DNA from: L227-5C sp038209275
GTDB taxonomy: Bacteria; Chloroflexota; Chloroflexia; Chloroheliales; Chloroheliaceae
Reading direction: 5' to 3'
DNA length: 16,251 bases
NCBI GenBank assembly: GCA_038209275.1
Contig: JBBQXW010000152.1
Location: 1-16,251 of the forward strand
Part shown: one piece after another, positions 6,282 through 13,675 of the stretch
Numbering within the stretch: position 1 is the first letter of the stretch
Layout: the number at the start of each line of letters is the position of its first letter
Position numbers and translations under genes: made by a program
Notes under the pieces: generated by a model
Told to the model about the DNA's origin: nothing
Database searches by the model: none
What the model saw: the letters and a program-made list of their open reading frames with translations, nothing else

Positions 6282-6320
6282 AATCGTAAATCGTAAATCG
6301 TAAATCGTAAATCGTAAATC
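6282..6320 (+). repeat. Tandem heptamer repeat, AATCGTA x 5.6
   Basis: Five perfect copies of AATCGTA plus AATC, with no interruption, end 66 bases upstream of the helicase start at 6387. Seven bases do not fit a coding repeat. Such tracts can change copy number by slippage. Confidence 0.9.
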
Positions 6321-6386
6321 CGCTGGCGCTTTATGATAAAATTAGGGATAAATAAAAAAGGTGTTCTAAATAGCAGGGAGATTTTG

Positions 6387-7904
6387 ATGGCACTAACGAC
6401 GGCGGCGACGGCAAGTAAACAGGCTGCTCCAAAACTTGAGGTAGCGATTGGCATATTGGGAAATGATTTGGCCTTGCGGGTGCCGAAAAGCGAGGGGTCT
6501 TTTGCGGCGCTACAATTGGATTTGCGGCGGGCCTTTCCCCAGATAAAATTTGTGGTGGACGAAAAGCGAAAATTATTGCGCTGTTTGCCGATTCACTTTA
6601 GTGCTTTGCGCGATTATTTTATGGCTCAGGTGAAAGCCGAACATTACACCAACCTGACGCTGGATTTTAATCCTGTGCCGCCACTAGATTTTGAGCCGAA
6701 TATCGTGCTGCCCGCCCGCGATTACCAGCAAGCCGCGCTAGAAGCGTGGAGTAACAAGGGCGGTCAGGGCGTGGTAGTGCTGCCAACAGGAGCAGGTAAA
6801 ACCTTTGTGGCGGCAATGGCGATTGCCCGGCTAAAGCTGGCGACGCTGGTGATTGTGCCAACGATTGATTTATTGCAGCAGTGGCAAATTGCGCTGGCAA
6901 ATTTTTATGGGCTGAAAGACAAGAACCAGATTGGCGTTTTCGGCGGCGGCAAGCAGGAAATCAGACCTCTGACGATTATCACCTACGATAGCGCGATTAT
7001 TCATAGTCGCCACTTGAACAATTTTGCCTTGCTGGTGTTTGACGAGGCCCATCACTTGCCCGCCGAGTCGTATCGAACGGCGGCGGAGGGAGCGTTTGCG
7101 CCTTATCGCCTGGGATTGAGCGCCACGCCGGAGCGGGCCGATAATTTGCATTTGCTGCTCGATAGACTTATCGGGCCGGAGGTTTATCGCCGTCTGCCCG
7201 CCGAACTGACCCGCCTGAAATTTCTTGCGCCCTATCGCGAAGAGAAAATTATGGTCGAGCTTTCGGGCGAGGAGCGGGCCGAATACGATAAGCACATGGA
7301 GACCTACCGCAAATACATCAATAAACAGCGTTTTGCGCGGGGCGGCTACAGCCGTTTTATGACGGCAGACAAGCTCTACCAGGATATGATTTATCGGAGC
7401 GGGCGCGACCCGTTGGCGCGGGCGGCTTTGCTGGCCCACCAGAAAGCCCGTCAGTTATCGCTCAACGCTACCGCCAAGCTAGATGAAGTGGCGCAATTGC
7501 TGGAAAAGCACTGTGACGATAAAGTAATTATTTTCAGCGAGTTCAATAGCATCGTGGACGAGGTCAACCGCCGTTTTTTCGTGCCGTCCATCACCTACAA
7601 AACCCGCGCCGACGAGCGCAAGGCGATTTTAGACCGCTTCCGGGCCGGACAATACAGCAAACTGGTAAGCGGGCGCGTATTGAACGAAGGCGTAGACGTG
7701 CCAGACGCTAACGTCGCCATCGTTATCAGTGGCAACGCTACCAGCCGTGAATATATTCAGCGTCTGGGCCGTGTGCTGCGTCCCAAAGCCAAAGATGCCC
7801 GCCAGAACGCCATCCTCTACGAACTCATCAGCGACGACACGGGCGAAGTAGGGACGGCAAAACGGCGCAAGCAAGGTCTGAACAAGAAGAATAGTGATGA
7901 GTAA
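6387..7904 (+). CDS. XPB-like superfamily 2 DNA helicase
   Basis: A 505-residue protein from the ATG at 6387, chosen because AGGGAG precedes it by about seven bases; an upstream in-frame ATG at 6333 has no ribosome site. The N-terminal ~100 residues form a damage-recognition-like region. Then come Walker A PTGAGKT (residues 133-139), DEAH (219-222), SAT (245-247), the motif IV-like VIIFSEFNSIVDEVNRRF, and motif VI QRLGRVLR (458-465). The order and the DRD-like front place it with archaeal-type XPB helicases, which unwind damaged DNA and act with the nuclease Bax1. A Bax1 homologue is the last gene of this operon, which strongly supports the call. The stop codon lies within a 21-bp repeat whose inverted copy precedes the gene. 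Confidence 0.88.
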   Translation: MALTTAATASKQAAPKLEVAIGILGNDLALRVPKSEGSFAALQLDLRRAFPQIKFVVDEKRKLLRCLPIHFSALRDYFMAQVKAEHYTNLTLDFNPVPPLDFEPNIVLPARDYQQAALEAWSNKGGQGVVVLPTGAGKTFVAAMAIARLKLATLVIVPTIDLLQQWQIALANFYGLKDKNQIGVFGGGKQEIRPLTIITYDSAIIHSRHLNNFALLVFDEAHHLPAESYRTAAEGAFAPYRLGLSATPERADNLHLLLDRLIGPEVYRRLPAELTRLKFLAPYREEKIMVELSGEERAEYDKHMETYRKYINKQRFARGGYSRFMTADKLYQDMIYRSGRDPLARAALLAHQKARQLSLNATAKLDEVAQLLEKHCDDKVIIFSEFNSIVDEVNRRFFVPSITYKTRADERKAILDRFRAGQYSKLVSGRVLNEGVDVPDANVAIVISGNATSREYIQRLGRVLRPKAKDARQNAILYELISDDTGEVGTAKRRKQGLNKKNSDE

Positions 7905-7915
7905 TGAGTGATGAG
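7895..7915. repeat. Right arm of the inverted repeat flanking the helicase gene
   Basis: It begins TGATGAGTAATGAGTGATGA and is the exact reverse complement of 6257-6277. It overlaps the last codons and stop of the helicase gene, and a further TGATGAGTT follows it, so the unit is partly duplicated here. Confidence 0.8.
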
Positions 7916-8016
7916 TGATGAGTTGCTAGAGCGGGGCAAAGGTATATAATTGTCTTGCCAGTGCTGGAAGGGCAAAGCTACAAATGCAAGCGGAGGATTT
8001 TAGGGAGGGTGCAATC

Positions 8017-8298
8017 ATGGACAGTACAGACGTAAAGGAAGATGTAAAAGAAAAGGAAGAAGCGGTAAGCTATGACGAAGTAGTGAAATTGGCGATGAAA
8101 CTCTCACCCCTGGAGCGGCTCAAGCTGATTGAGCGACTTGCTTACCTCCTTAAATATGATGTGCGAAATGGCCCGCCGCCCGAACCGCGTCGCTCTTTAC
8201 TGGGGGCGCTGGCTCATTTGGGACAAGCTCCTTCCGCCGAAGAAATTGACCAGAACCGCCGTGAGATGTTAGCTGGTTATAGTCAAGAGAATGAATAA
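8017..8298 (+). CDS. VapB-type antitoxin-like small protein
   Basis: A 93-residue protein. The ATG at 8017 follows AGGGAGG at 8002-8008; an ATG 11 codons earlier is less well placed. After an acidic, lysine-rich tail (residues 1-16), it has VSYDEVVKLAMKLSPLERLKLIERLAYLL and RRSLLGALAHLGQAPSAEEIDQNRREM. This LSPxExLxLIExLA helix pair followed by RSL.G......SAEEID..RREM is the pattern of small antitoxin-like proteins normally paired with PIN-domain toxins in Cyanobacteria and Chloroflexota. Here no PIN gene follows. The partner position is taken by a Uma2-family nuclease two bases downstream. Its role as an antitoxin of that nuclease is an inference. Confidence 0.65.
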   Translation: MDSTDVKEDVKEKEEAVSYDEVVKLAMKLSPLERLKLIERLAYLLKYDVRNGPPPEPRRSLLGALAHLGQAPSAEEIDQNRREMLAGYSQENE

Positions 8299-8300
8299 TA

Positions 8301-8918
8301 ATGCTACAAGCAACTAAGAAATATTACACGCCAGAAGAATATTTAGCCCTGGAAGAAGTGGCTGAATACAAAAGTGAGTACTTCAGGGGCGAAATCTTTG
8401 CCATGGCGGGCGGGTCAGTCAACCATACTCGTATTGCGGTAAATATCGCTGGTAGTCTAAATGCCGCTTTTGAGGGGCGACCTTGCGAAGCGTTTACCAG
8501 TGACTTACAGGTGCAGGTTAAGAAAAACGGGCTTTACACCTATCCCGATGTGTCAGTAGTCTGTGGTGAATCCGAATTTGCCGACAATAAGAATATTCAG
8601 TTAACCAACCCACAGGTGATTGTCGAAGTTTTATCGCCATCAACCGCAAATTATGACCGAACCAAAAAATTTGAGCTTTATCGCAGCCTCGAAAGTTTTG
8701 AGGATTATGTATTGATTGATTCGGAGCGGGTTTACATCGAGCATCATCATAAAATTGCTCCGGGTAAATGGCTGATGCAAACCTACGAAAATATAACCGA
8801 AACCCTTAAAATTCCCACGATTGATTTTGAAATGCCGCTTGAGAAAATTTATAGCCGGGTGCGATTTGAGACCGAAAGTGATACCAGCGAAAGTAACCAA
8901 CTGGAAGAAAAGAAGTAA
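8301..8918 (+). CDS. Uma2-family PD-(D/E)XK endonuclease-like protein
   Basis: A 205-residue protein starting at the ATG at 8301, two bases after the preceding stop (TAATAATG junction). It matches the Uma2 (DUF820) family, restriction-endonuclease-like folds abundant in Cyanobacteria and Chloroflexota. The segments are YTPEEYLALEE (residues 9-19), FRGEIFAMAGGSVNHTRI (28-45), YPDVSVVCG (81-89, with D83), NPQVIVEVLSPST (103-115, with E109), DRTKKFELYRSL (119-130) and YVLID (136-140). D83, E109 and the following lysines could form the metal-dependent active site. The biological role of Uma2 proteins is largely unknown. Its place between the XPB and Bax1 genes is not typical of solitary Uma2 genes and suggests a function in DNA processing. 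Confidence 0.85.
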   Translation: MLQATKKYYTPEEYLALEEVAEYKSEYFRGEIFAMAGGSVNHTRIAVNIAGSLNAAFEGRPCEAFTSDLQVQVKKNGLYTYPDVSVVCGESEFADNKNIQLTNPQVIVEVLSPSTANYDRTKKFELYRSLESFEDYVLIDSERVYIEHHHKIAPGKWLMQTYENITETLKIPTIDFEMPLEKIYSRVRFETESDTSESNQLEEKK

Positions 8919-8920
8919 TA

Positions 8921-10921
8921 ATGCCCATAGCACTGGATGATTTAAGAAAGACAACCGCGACGCGCAAGGACAAGCGTCGGTTTGTAATACCGCAACTACT
9001 CGAAACCGCAGAAGAAATTGAGCTTTGCGGCGATTTCTGCCGTTACTTCGCGCAACTGGCAAACGACGGAGCGACGCAGAAGGATTTTTCGGAGCAGTAT
9101 TTAATCGAACGGGCGGGCGGCGATTTCAAGTTGTCGCGGGGACTGACAACGGCGATGCTGCGCTTTTATGGCTGGGAAGGGCAAGTTTTCACCGATAAAA
9201 TCGGGGCGGAAGATTACGCTCGTTTGCAGGAGGCTGGCCTGACCAATGCCTCGGCCTTGCGACTGGCGCTGTACGATTACGTCAATAGTTCGCCCATGAA
9301 CGGCTTTGGTGGTACAACTGATTGGGAGCGGGCCGAAACCCTCGATTTGTTCGGGGCTGGGCTTGGGCTGGAAGCGGGGCAGGTCGAGGAACTCTTATGG
9401 CTGGATGCCGAGGAAAACGCCAAACTAAAACTGCGGCGGCGCAAAGATGGCGAACTTTTCAGGCCACCAACCGCCCACGAAGTAGCGCGGAATTACAACC
9501 GTCTGACTATAGAGACGTTGCTGTACAATTCGTCGGAAATTATTTTTGGGCTGGGACAAACCCTGCCCGCGCTGTTAATCAAGCACATTGGCTTTTTCTC
9601 AAAAGAATTTCGCATTCCGTATGATTTGGATTATAACGCGCTGGGCGAAATTAGCCTGCGCTTGTACGGCCCCGCGGAAGCGTTTGGCCCACCGACTAAA
9701 CACGGCGAACGTCTGGCCCGTTTCGCCTTTATTCTTTTAGGACAGGCCCGAAAACTAGAGGATGCGGAAGTTGAGAGCGGTGGGCTGGCCTACAGCGAAG
9801 GCGTATTTGGCGGGCCGCGCACCAGTATTCTGGATGAAGCCCCGGCGAAAGTGAAGGGGCAAAAACGAGCGGTGGTCAAGAAGGCGGGGGCGGCGGGTTC
9901 GCCCTTGCGCTCGGCGCTGGCATTAGTGCATTTGCGAGACAAAACTTATTATTTCGATTTGTTGAGCCTGGCGCATACGTTGCGGCGGGCCGATGAGGAG
10001 GAAGTAACGGATGCGGAAACGGCTGATTCAAAAGGGATTGGCACTGGCAATACTGGTCAAATACGCGAGGCAGGAGGGACTTATAGTGCAACTGCAACCA
10101 CCCCTGCTCCAACCACCGCCTTTGACAGTTCGGTGGAGGCACAATTTTACGCCGAGTTCGCCGCCCTGGAGCGAGAAGGGCAGACGAGCGGTTGGCAGAT
10201 CGAACGTGAGCCAGAAGCATTGACCGTCCCCGAAGCGAATCTGATTTTTATTCCCGATTTTGCCTTGCGGCGCGGCACGCGGCGGGTCTGGCTCGAAATT
10301 ATCGGCTTTTGGACACCAGCGTACCGGGCGCGCAAGTTAGAAAAGCTCGAAAAGCTCAAGAAGCGCGGTGGCTTTGAACTTTTGCTGGCAATAGCGCAGG
10401 AGCTAAAGGCCGATTTCAAAGACGCGCCCTTCCCGGCGATTCATTACAAAAATACCCTCAAGCCGACGGATTTGCTGGCCTTGCTCAATCGCCAGTACGC
10501 CGACTTTGAAGAGCGGTTGGCCCAGGCGCATCTTGGTCGCGACAAAATTGATAGCCAACTGGCAGCGCAGGGTTTTCTGCCCGAAACCGAACTTTACGGC
10601 TTGCTCGGCTGCTACAGCAAAACCGAATTAATGGGCGCGCTGCAAAAAACTGGGCTATCGGCGGAGAATAACAAGACGGGCATCTACATCGAGAGCTACG
10701 GCCTTTGTTCGGTCAATTATCTGACCAAAGCAACAGTCCAGCTAGGTCAGGCATTGAAAGCTGCCCCACAACAACGTCTTGCCCCCGACGAAGCCGCCGC
10801 CTTGCTCAGTGCCGCCGAACTGAAAATAGATTTAGGCCGCATCGAAGCCTTGATTGAACGACTTCCCGGCTTCCGAGTAAATCGCCAATCGCTATTCGAG
10901 GTTTTTGTGGAGAAGCGTTAA
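8921..10921 (+). CDS. Bax1-like nuclease (DUF790 family)
   Basis: A 666-residue protein starting at the ATG at 8921, again behind a TAATAATG junction. DUF790 is the family of Bax1, the archaeal protein that binds XPB and cuts DNA near its unwinding site in nucleotide excision repair. The N-terminal domain is typical: MPIALDDLRKT, FVIPQLLETAEEIELC, and LSRGLTTAMLRFYGW. The nuclease domain shows the PD-(D/E)XK-like pair IPDFALRRG (D446) and RRVWLEIIGFWTPAY (E459), followed by a lysine-rich helix KLEKLEKLKKRGG. A basic, low-complexity segment around residues 360-400 separates the two halves. A C-terminal extension of about 100 residues (from about 560) is less conserved. The helicase partner opens the same operon. 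Confidence 0.88.
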   Translation: MPIALDDLRKTTATRKDKRRFVIPQLLETAEEIELCGDFCRYFAQLANDGATQKDFSEQYLIERAGGDFKLSRGLTTAMLRFYGWEGQVFTDKIGAEDYARLQEAGLTNASALRLALYDYVNSSPMNGFGGTTDWERAETLDLFGAGLGLEAGQVEELLWLDAEENAKLKLRRRKDGELFRPPTAHEVARNYNRLTIETLLYNSSEIIFGLGQTLPALLIKHIGFFSKEFRIPYDLDYNALGEISLRLYGPAEAFGPPTKHGERLARFAFILLGQARKLEDAEVESGGLAYSEGVFGGPRTSILDEAPAKVKGQKRAVVKKAGAAGSPLRSALALVHLRDKTYYFDLLSLAHTLRRADEEEVTDAETADSKGIGTGNTGQIREAGGTYSATATTPAPTTAFDSSVEAQFYAEFAALEREGQTSGWQIEREPEALTVPEANLIFIPDFALRRGTRRVWLEIIGFWTPAYRARKLEKLEKLKKRGGFELLLAIAQELKADFKDAPFPAIHYKNTLKPTDLLALLNRQYADFEERLAQAHLGRDKIDSQLAAQGFLPETELYGLLGCYSKTELMGALQKTGLSAENNKTGIYIESYGLCSVNYLTKATVQLGQALKAAPQQRLAPDEAAALLSAAELKIDLGRIEALIERLPGFRVNRQSLFEVFVEKR

Positions 10922-10929
10922 ATAGTTTT

Positions 10930-10958
10930 AACCACAGAGGACGCAGAGGACACAGAGG
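10930..10958 (+). repeat. 29-bp direct repeat, right copy
   Basis: It is identical over 29 bases and in the same orientation as 6168-6196. It begins nine bases after the Bax1-like stop codon, so the two copies bracket the four-gene operon at both ends. Confidence 0.85.
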
Positions 10959-10975
10959 ACTTTAATTTTCTCTTA

Positions 10976-11022
10976 TTTTATATTTTGGAAAATTTTCGCC
11001 GGAAATTTTCCAAAATATAAAA
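10976..11022. repeat. 47-base near-perfect palindrome
   Basis: TTTTATATTTTGGAAAATTT (10976-10995) pairs with 11003-11022. The centre is TCGCCGG, and the only defect is one G-T opposition. It could serve as a terminator for the operon before it, but it also shares its core with the palindrome at 4908-4949. Confidence 0.8.
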
Positions 11023-11062
11023 CCAAAGTGGCTGGAATTGTAGAAAGCGAGGTAAAACAGAA

Positions 11063-11743
11063 ATGGTTGGTACAGATGTGTTGCAGGAACTGGAAGCACT
11101 CGGCTCCGAACAAACTCGCAAGACTTACAAACGGCATGGGGTTGGCGAAAACATGTTTGGCGTGAGCTACGCCAATCTGGGGAAGTTGCACAAGCGCTTC
11201 AAGGTCAATCAGGGGTTGGCGCTAGAATTATGGCGTAGCGGCAACCACGATGCACGAATACTGGCGAGCATGATTGCCGACCCACAGCAAATGGATGGCG
11301 CTTTGCTGGAAGAATGGGTCAAAGATTTATCGAACTACGTTTTGACCGATGCGGTTGCCAATATTGCCAGTCGCACGCCACTCGCCAGCGAGAAGATGGC
11401 AGCGTGGACGCAATCGGATAAAGAATGGATTGGACGCGCCGGCTGGCAAATCCTTGCTAATCTTGCCATGAAAGATACCACCTTGCCAGATGAATTTTTC
11501 GAGAATTATCTCGAAGTTATCGAGCGTAATATTCACTCTGCCAAAAACTTTGTCAGGAACGCCATGAATAGCGCCTTGATTGCCATCGGAATACGAAACG
11601 CTGCGCTGGAAGAAAAGGCGCTGGCTTCCGCCGCGAAAATCGGCAAGGTGATAGTTGATCACGGCGAGACGAGTTGCAAGACCCCCGATGCCATCCCTTA
11701 CATTCAGAAGGCGAACCAGCGAAAGAAACCTGCGCTAAAGTAA
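11063..11743 (+). CDS. DNA alkylation repair protein, AlkD-like
   Basis: A 226-residue protein from the ATG at 11063, with GAGG about ten bases upstream. AlkD-type proteins are HEAT-like repeat glycosylases that remove N3- and N7-alkylated purines from DNA. The front carries MFGVSYANLGKLHKRFK and LALELWRSGNHDARILASMIAD (residues about 31-73), which is the diagnostic first repeat pair. DLSNYVLTDAVANI and WIGRAGWQILANLAM follow as further helices with tryptophans expected at the DNA groove. The C-terminal 25 residues are basic. It is slightly shorter than some AlkD proteins but has no internal break. Its position after the XPB-Bax1 operon suits a DNA repair neighbourhood, although it has its own leader. 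Confidence 0.85.
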   Translation: MVGTDVLQELEALGSEQTRKTYKRHGVGENMFGVSYANLGKLHKRFKVNQGLALELWRSGNHDARILASMIADPQQMDGALLEEWVKDLSNYVLTDAVANIASRTPLASEKMAAWTQSDKEWIGRAGWQILANLAMKDTTLPDEFFENYLEVIERNIHSAKNFVRNAMNSALIAIGIRNAALEEKALASAAKIGKVIVDHGETSCKTPDAIPYIQKANQRKKPALK

Positions 11744-12262
11744 TTAAAATTTGCCGTTCCTTTCGCCGATTTTATCTATTCTAAATTTCCCACTGGCGAA
11801 ACGCATGTCGCGAGGAATATCTAAATTGACCGAGGTAGGGGCGCATCGCCCCAAACGCATCAGCCTAAGAGGTTAAGCTTGAAGAAAGTACGCGATGAAA
11901 GCTCGCCCTGGAATAAATTCCGGGCTACGTCGCTAAAGTGGTTTGAAAACCACTGCCGAACACCACTAGAGCATTGGTATTCAGTGGATTTTAATCCACT
12001 TTAGCTACGTAGCCCGGAATTTATTCCAGGGCGAGCCAACACTAGCCACCAATTGCGGGCTTACTCCTTAACTTGGTGCCTATGATGCGTATGCGATTCG
12101 CCCCTACCAAAATTCGCCTCTGGCTGAATTGGTACTCTCCATAGCGATTTGTGGATTTACACTACTTGAGTAGCTATGGTATATATAGCTGGATGACAGG
12201 CCAAATTTGTTATTTTGTTTGCGAATGGTAATTCTAAATAGTAGTTCAAGGAGTTTTCCCCT
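11744..12262. other. Intergenic region dominated by a 275-bp nested inverted repeat
   Basis: There is no gene. After 90 ordinary bases the nested element fills 11834-12108. The remainder is the 5' region of the ferritin-like gene and includes AGCTAT-ggtatat-ATAGCT (12172-12190) and CTACTTGAGTAG, both palindromic and possibly operator sites. No confident -35 and -10 pair was found. Confidence 0.7.
11834..12108. repeat. Nested inverted-repeat element, MITE-like
   Basis: The outer ends are GGTAGGGGCG (11834) and CGCCCCTACC (ending 12108), imperfectly matched over about 28 bases. An inner inverted repeat at 11901-12036 opens with GCTCGCCCTGGAATAAATTC, and its arms match over about 54 bases with few changes around a 28-base centre. 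Each inner arm carries its own small hairpin, AGTGG...CCACT. No ORF lies inside and no clear target duplication flanks it. Confidence 0.75.
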
Positions 12263-13342
12263 ATGAGTAGTGCCGCTAAATATGTCGCCGCTCTGGATAA
12301 TACCCAGTGGAAAATCGAAAGTGAATTTGAGACCCTCTTCAACTGGGAATATGATGAGGGCCGCGAGAAATTGCTTAACCTTTACGAAAAAGGCAAAGAC
12401 AAGCAATGGAACACCAATACCCGCATAGATTGGTCACAGGAAGTAAACCTGGAAAATCCTTTTGGTTTTGCCGATGAGGGTCATCCGCTTTATGGTTCGC
12501 CCGTCTGGAATAAACTGGGCGAAAAAGACCTGGCCGATTTGCGACTGCACACCGCCGCCGCTTCGTTTTCCCAATTTATGCACGGCGAACAGGGCGCGCT
12601 GATTTGCACCGCCAAGATTGTGCAGACCGCGCCGGATATAGATGCCAAGTTTTATGCTGCCACCCAGGTAATTGACGAAGCCCGCCACGTTGAGACTTAC
12701 TCTCGCTATCTCCACGAAAAGCTCAAACTGATTTACCCGATTGGGCCGGGTCTGGCTTCGCTGCTGGAAAACGTCATTCGCGACTCGCGCTGGGATATTA
12801 CTTATCTGGGGATGCAGATTTTGATTGAAGGGCTGGCCCTGGCTGCCTTCAGCAGCATCCGCGACCAGGCCAAAGAACCACTGGCCCAGGCGCTCAATGC
12901 CTATGTGATGCAGGACGAAGCCCGCCATGTGGCGTTTGGTCGGCTGGTTTTGCGCGACTACTACCCGCAGTTAAGCCAGAAGGAGCGCGAGGAACGCGAA
13001 GAATTTGTGGTCGAAGCTTGCTACCATATGCGAGACCGCTTCGGCTCGTTCGAGGTCTACCGCAATCTGGGCTACAACATACCCGAAATCCGGGACTATT
13101 TCAGAGATACTCCTGGTCAGGCCGCTTTCCAGGCCCGCATTTTCAGCCGGATTGTGCCGACCATCAAAGACATTGGGCTATGGGGGCCAAAAGTCCAGGA
13201 CGCTTTCAGTCAGATGGGCATAATGAAATATGCTGATTTGAACGCGGAAGAGTTTCTAAGGCAAGACGAGACCGTCGCCGAAGATTACGATGCCCAACGA
13301 CGCAGAATGACCGAACAAGTTATCGCTATCGGGAGCAATTAA
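12263..13342 (+). CDS. Diiron ferritin-like oxygenase (R2-like fold)
   Basis: A 359-residue soluble protein from the ATG at 12263, with CAAGGAG about ten bases upstream. The ligand set of a class I R2-like/ferritin-like diiron centre is complete: E109 (HGEQGAL), E139 and H142 (DEARHVETY), E189 (LIEGLAL), E219 and H222 (DEARHVAFG). Such proteins activate oxygen at two irons for hydroxylation, desaturation or N-oxidation. The substrate cannot be told, and the gene lacks neighbours that would point to a pathway. Related families include the AurF-type N-oxygenases. The C-terminal 60 residues after VPTIKDIGLWGPKVQ are helical and end in a hydrophilic tail. It stands alone and is followed by a hairpin terminator. 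Confidence 0.85.
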   Translation: MSSAAKYVAALDNTQWKIESEFETLFNWEYDEGREKLLNLYEKGKDKQWNTNTRIDWSQEVNLENPFGFADEGHPLYGSPVWNKLGEKDLADLRLHTAAASFSQFMHGEQGALICTAKIVQTAPDIDAKFYAATQVIDEARHVETYSRYLHEKLKLIYPIGPGLASLLENVIRDSRWDITYLGMQILIEGLALAAFSSIRDQAKEPLAQALNAYVMQDEARHVAFGRLVLRDYYPQLSQKEREEREEFVVEACYHMRDRFGSFEVYRNLGYNIPEIRDYFRDTPGQAAFQARIFSRIVPTIKDIGLWGPKVQDAFSQMGIMKYADLNAEEFLRQDETVAEDYDAQRRRMTEQVIAIGSN

Positions 13343-13373
13343 TATAATCGGGTAAGCAGGGTATTGGATTAAG

Positions 13374-13416
13374 AATCGCTCTATTTTACTACTTCCAGTA
13401 AGGTAGAGCGATTTCT
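13374..13416. terminator. Bidirectional hairpin terminator
   Basis: AATCGCTCTA (13374-13383) pairs with TAGAGCGATT (13404-13413). The stem extends inwards through TTTTACT/AGTAAGG with two G-U pairs, and T-rich sequence follows on the plus strand. It lies between the ends of the convergent ferritin-like gene and the 82-aa gene and can serve both. Confidence 0.75.
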
Positions 13417-13426
13417 ATTATGCTAA

Positions 13427-13675
13427 CTAAACCAGTAACAAAAACTGTTGGGATTTCCGTTTCCATAGCTCGGTTTTCAGGAAGGGGAGTAAAGCGTTAC
13501 AATAACTTTGGTAGCGTGTTTGCAGCTGGTTTTCCAGGTAATTAATCCGTTGCTCTAGTTCCGGCAAGCTAACATAAACGCCGTTGCCCTCGTACAGCCG
13601 CCATTCCACCGAATTGTGGGCGCTGAGGCTCAGGGCTTTTTCAATTGTCCAGCTATTTTCTTTGTTTTTCATCAT
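13427..13675 (-). CDS. Hypothetical protein, 82 aa
   Basis: The chosen start is the ATG at 13675, seven bases after AGGAG on the minus strand; the frame is open 15 codons further back but without a ribosome site. It begins MMKNKENSWTIEKALSLSA, and the middle reads VEWRLYEGNGVYVSLPELEQRINYLENQLQ, where the last part is a short heptad-like coiled coil. The C-terminus is basic. No family is recognised and there is no membrane segment or signal peptide. Confidence 0.55.
   Translation of the reverse strand: MMKNKENSWTIEKALSLSAHNSVEWRLYEGNGVYVSLPELEQRINYLENQLQTRYQSYCNALLPFLKTELWKRKSQQFLLLV

Larger units (their letters stand above)
5964..6386. other. Repeat-rich divergent intergenic region, 423 bases
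   Basis: Between the minus-strand 111-aa gene and the plus-strand helicase. It holds the promoter at 6054-6080, a CACGGAG inverted repeat (6129-6154 and about 6221-6249), a CACAGAGG repeat (6168-6196) also found at 10930-10958, two copies of GAGATTTTTATA, an ACTCATCA-type repeat (6257-6277) matched in reverse at the helicase stop, and a heptamer tandem repeat (6282-6320). No clear promoter for the helicase operon was seen. Confidence 0.7.

Noticed and set aside
6282..6320. CRISPR array
   Set aside because: Units are seven bases with no spacers.
9322..10419. Several frames of 70-114 codons within the Bax1-like gene
   Set aside because: They are other-frame readings of a long, well-supported gene.
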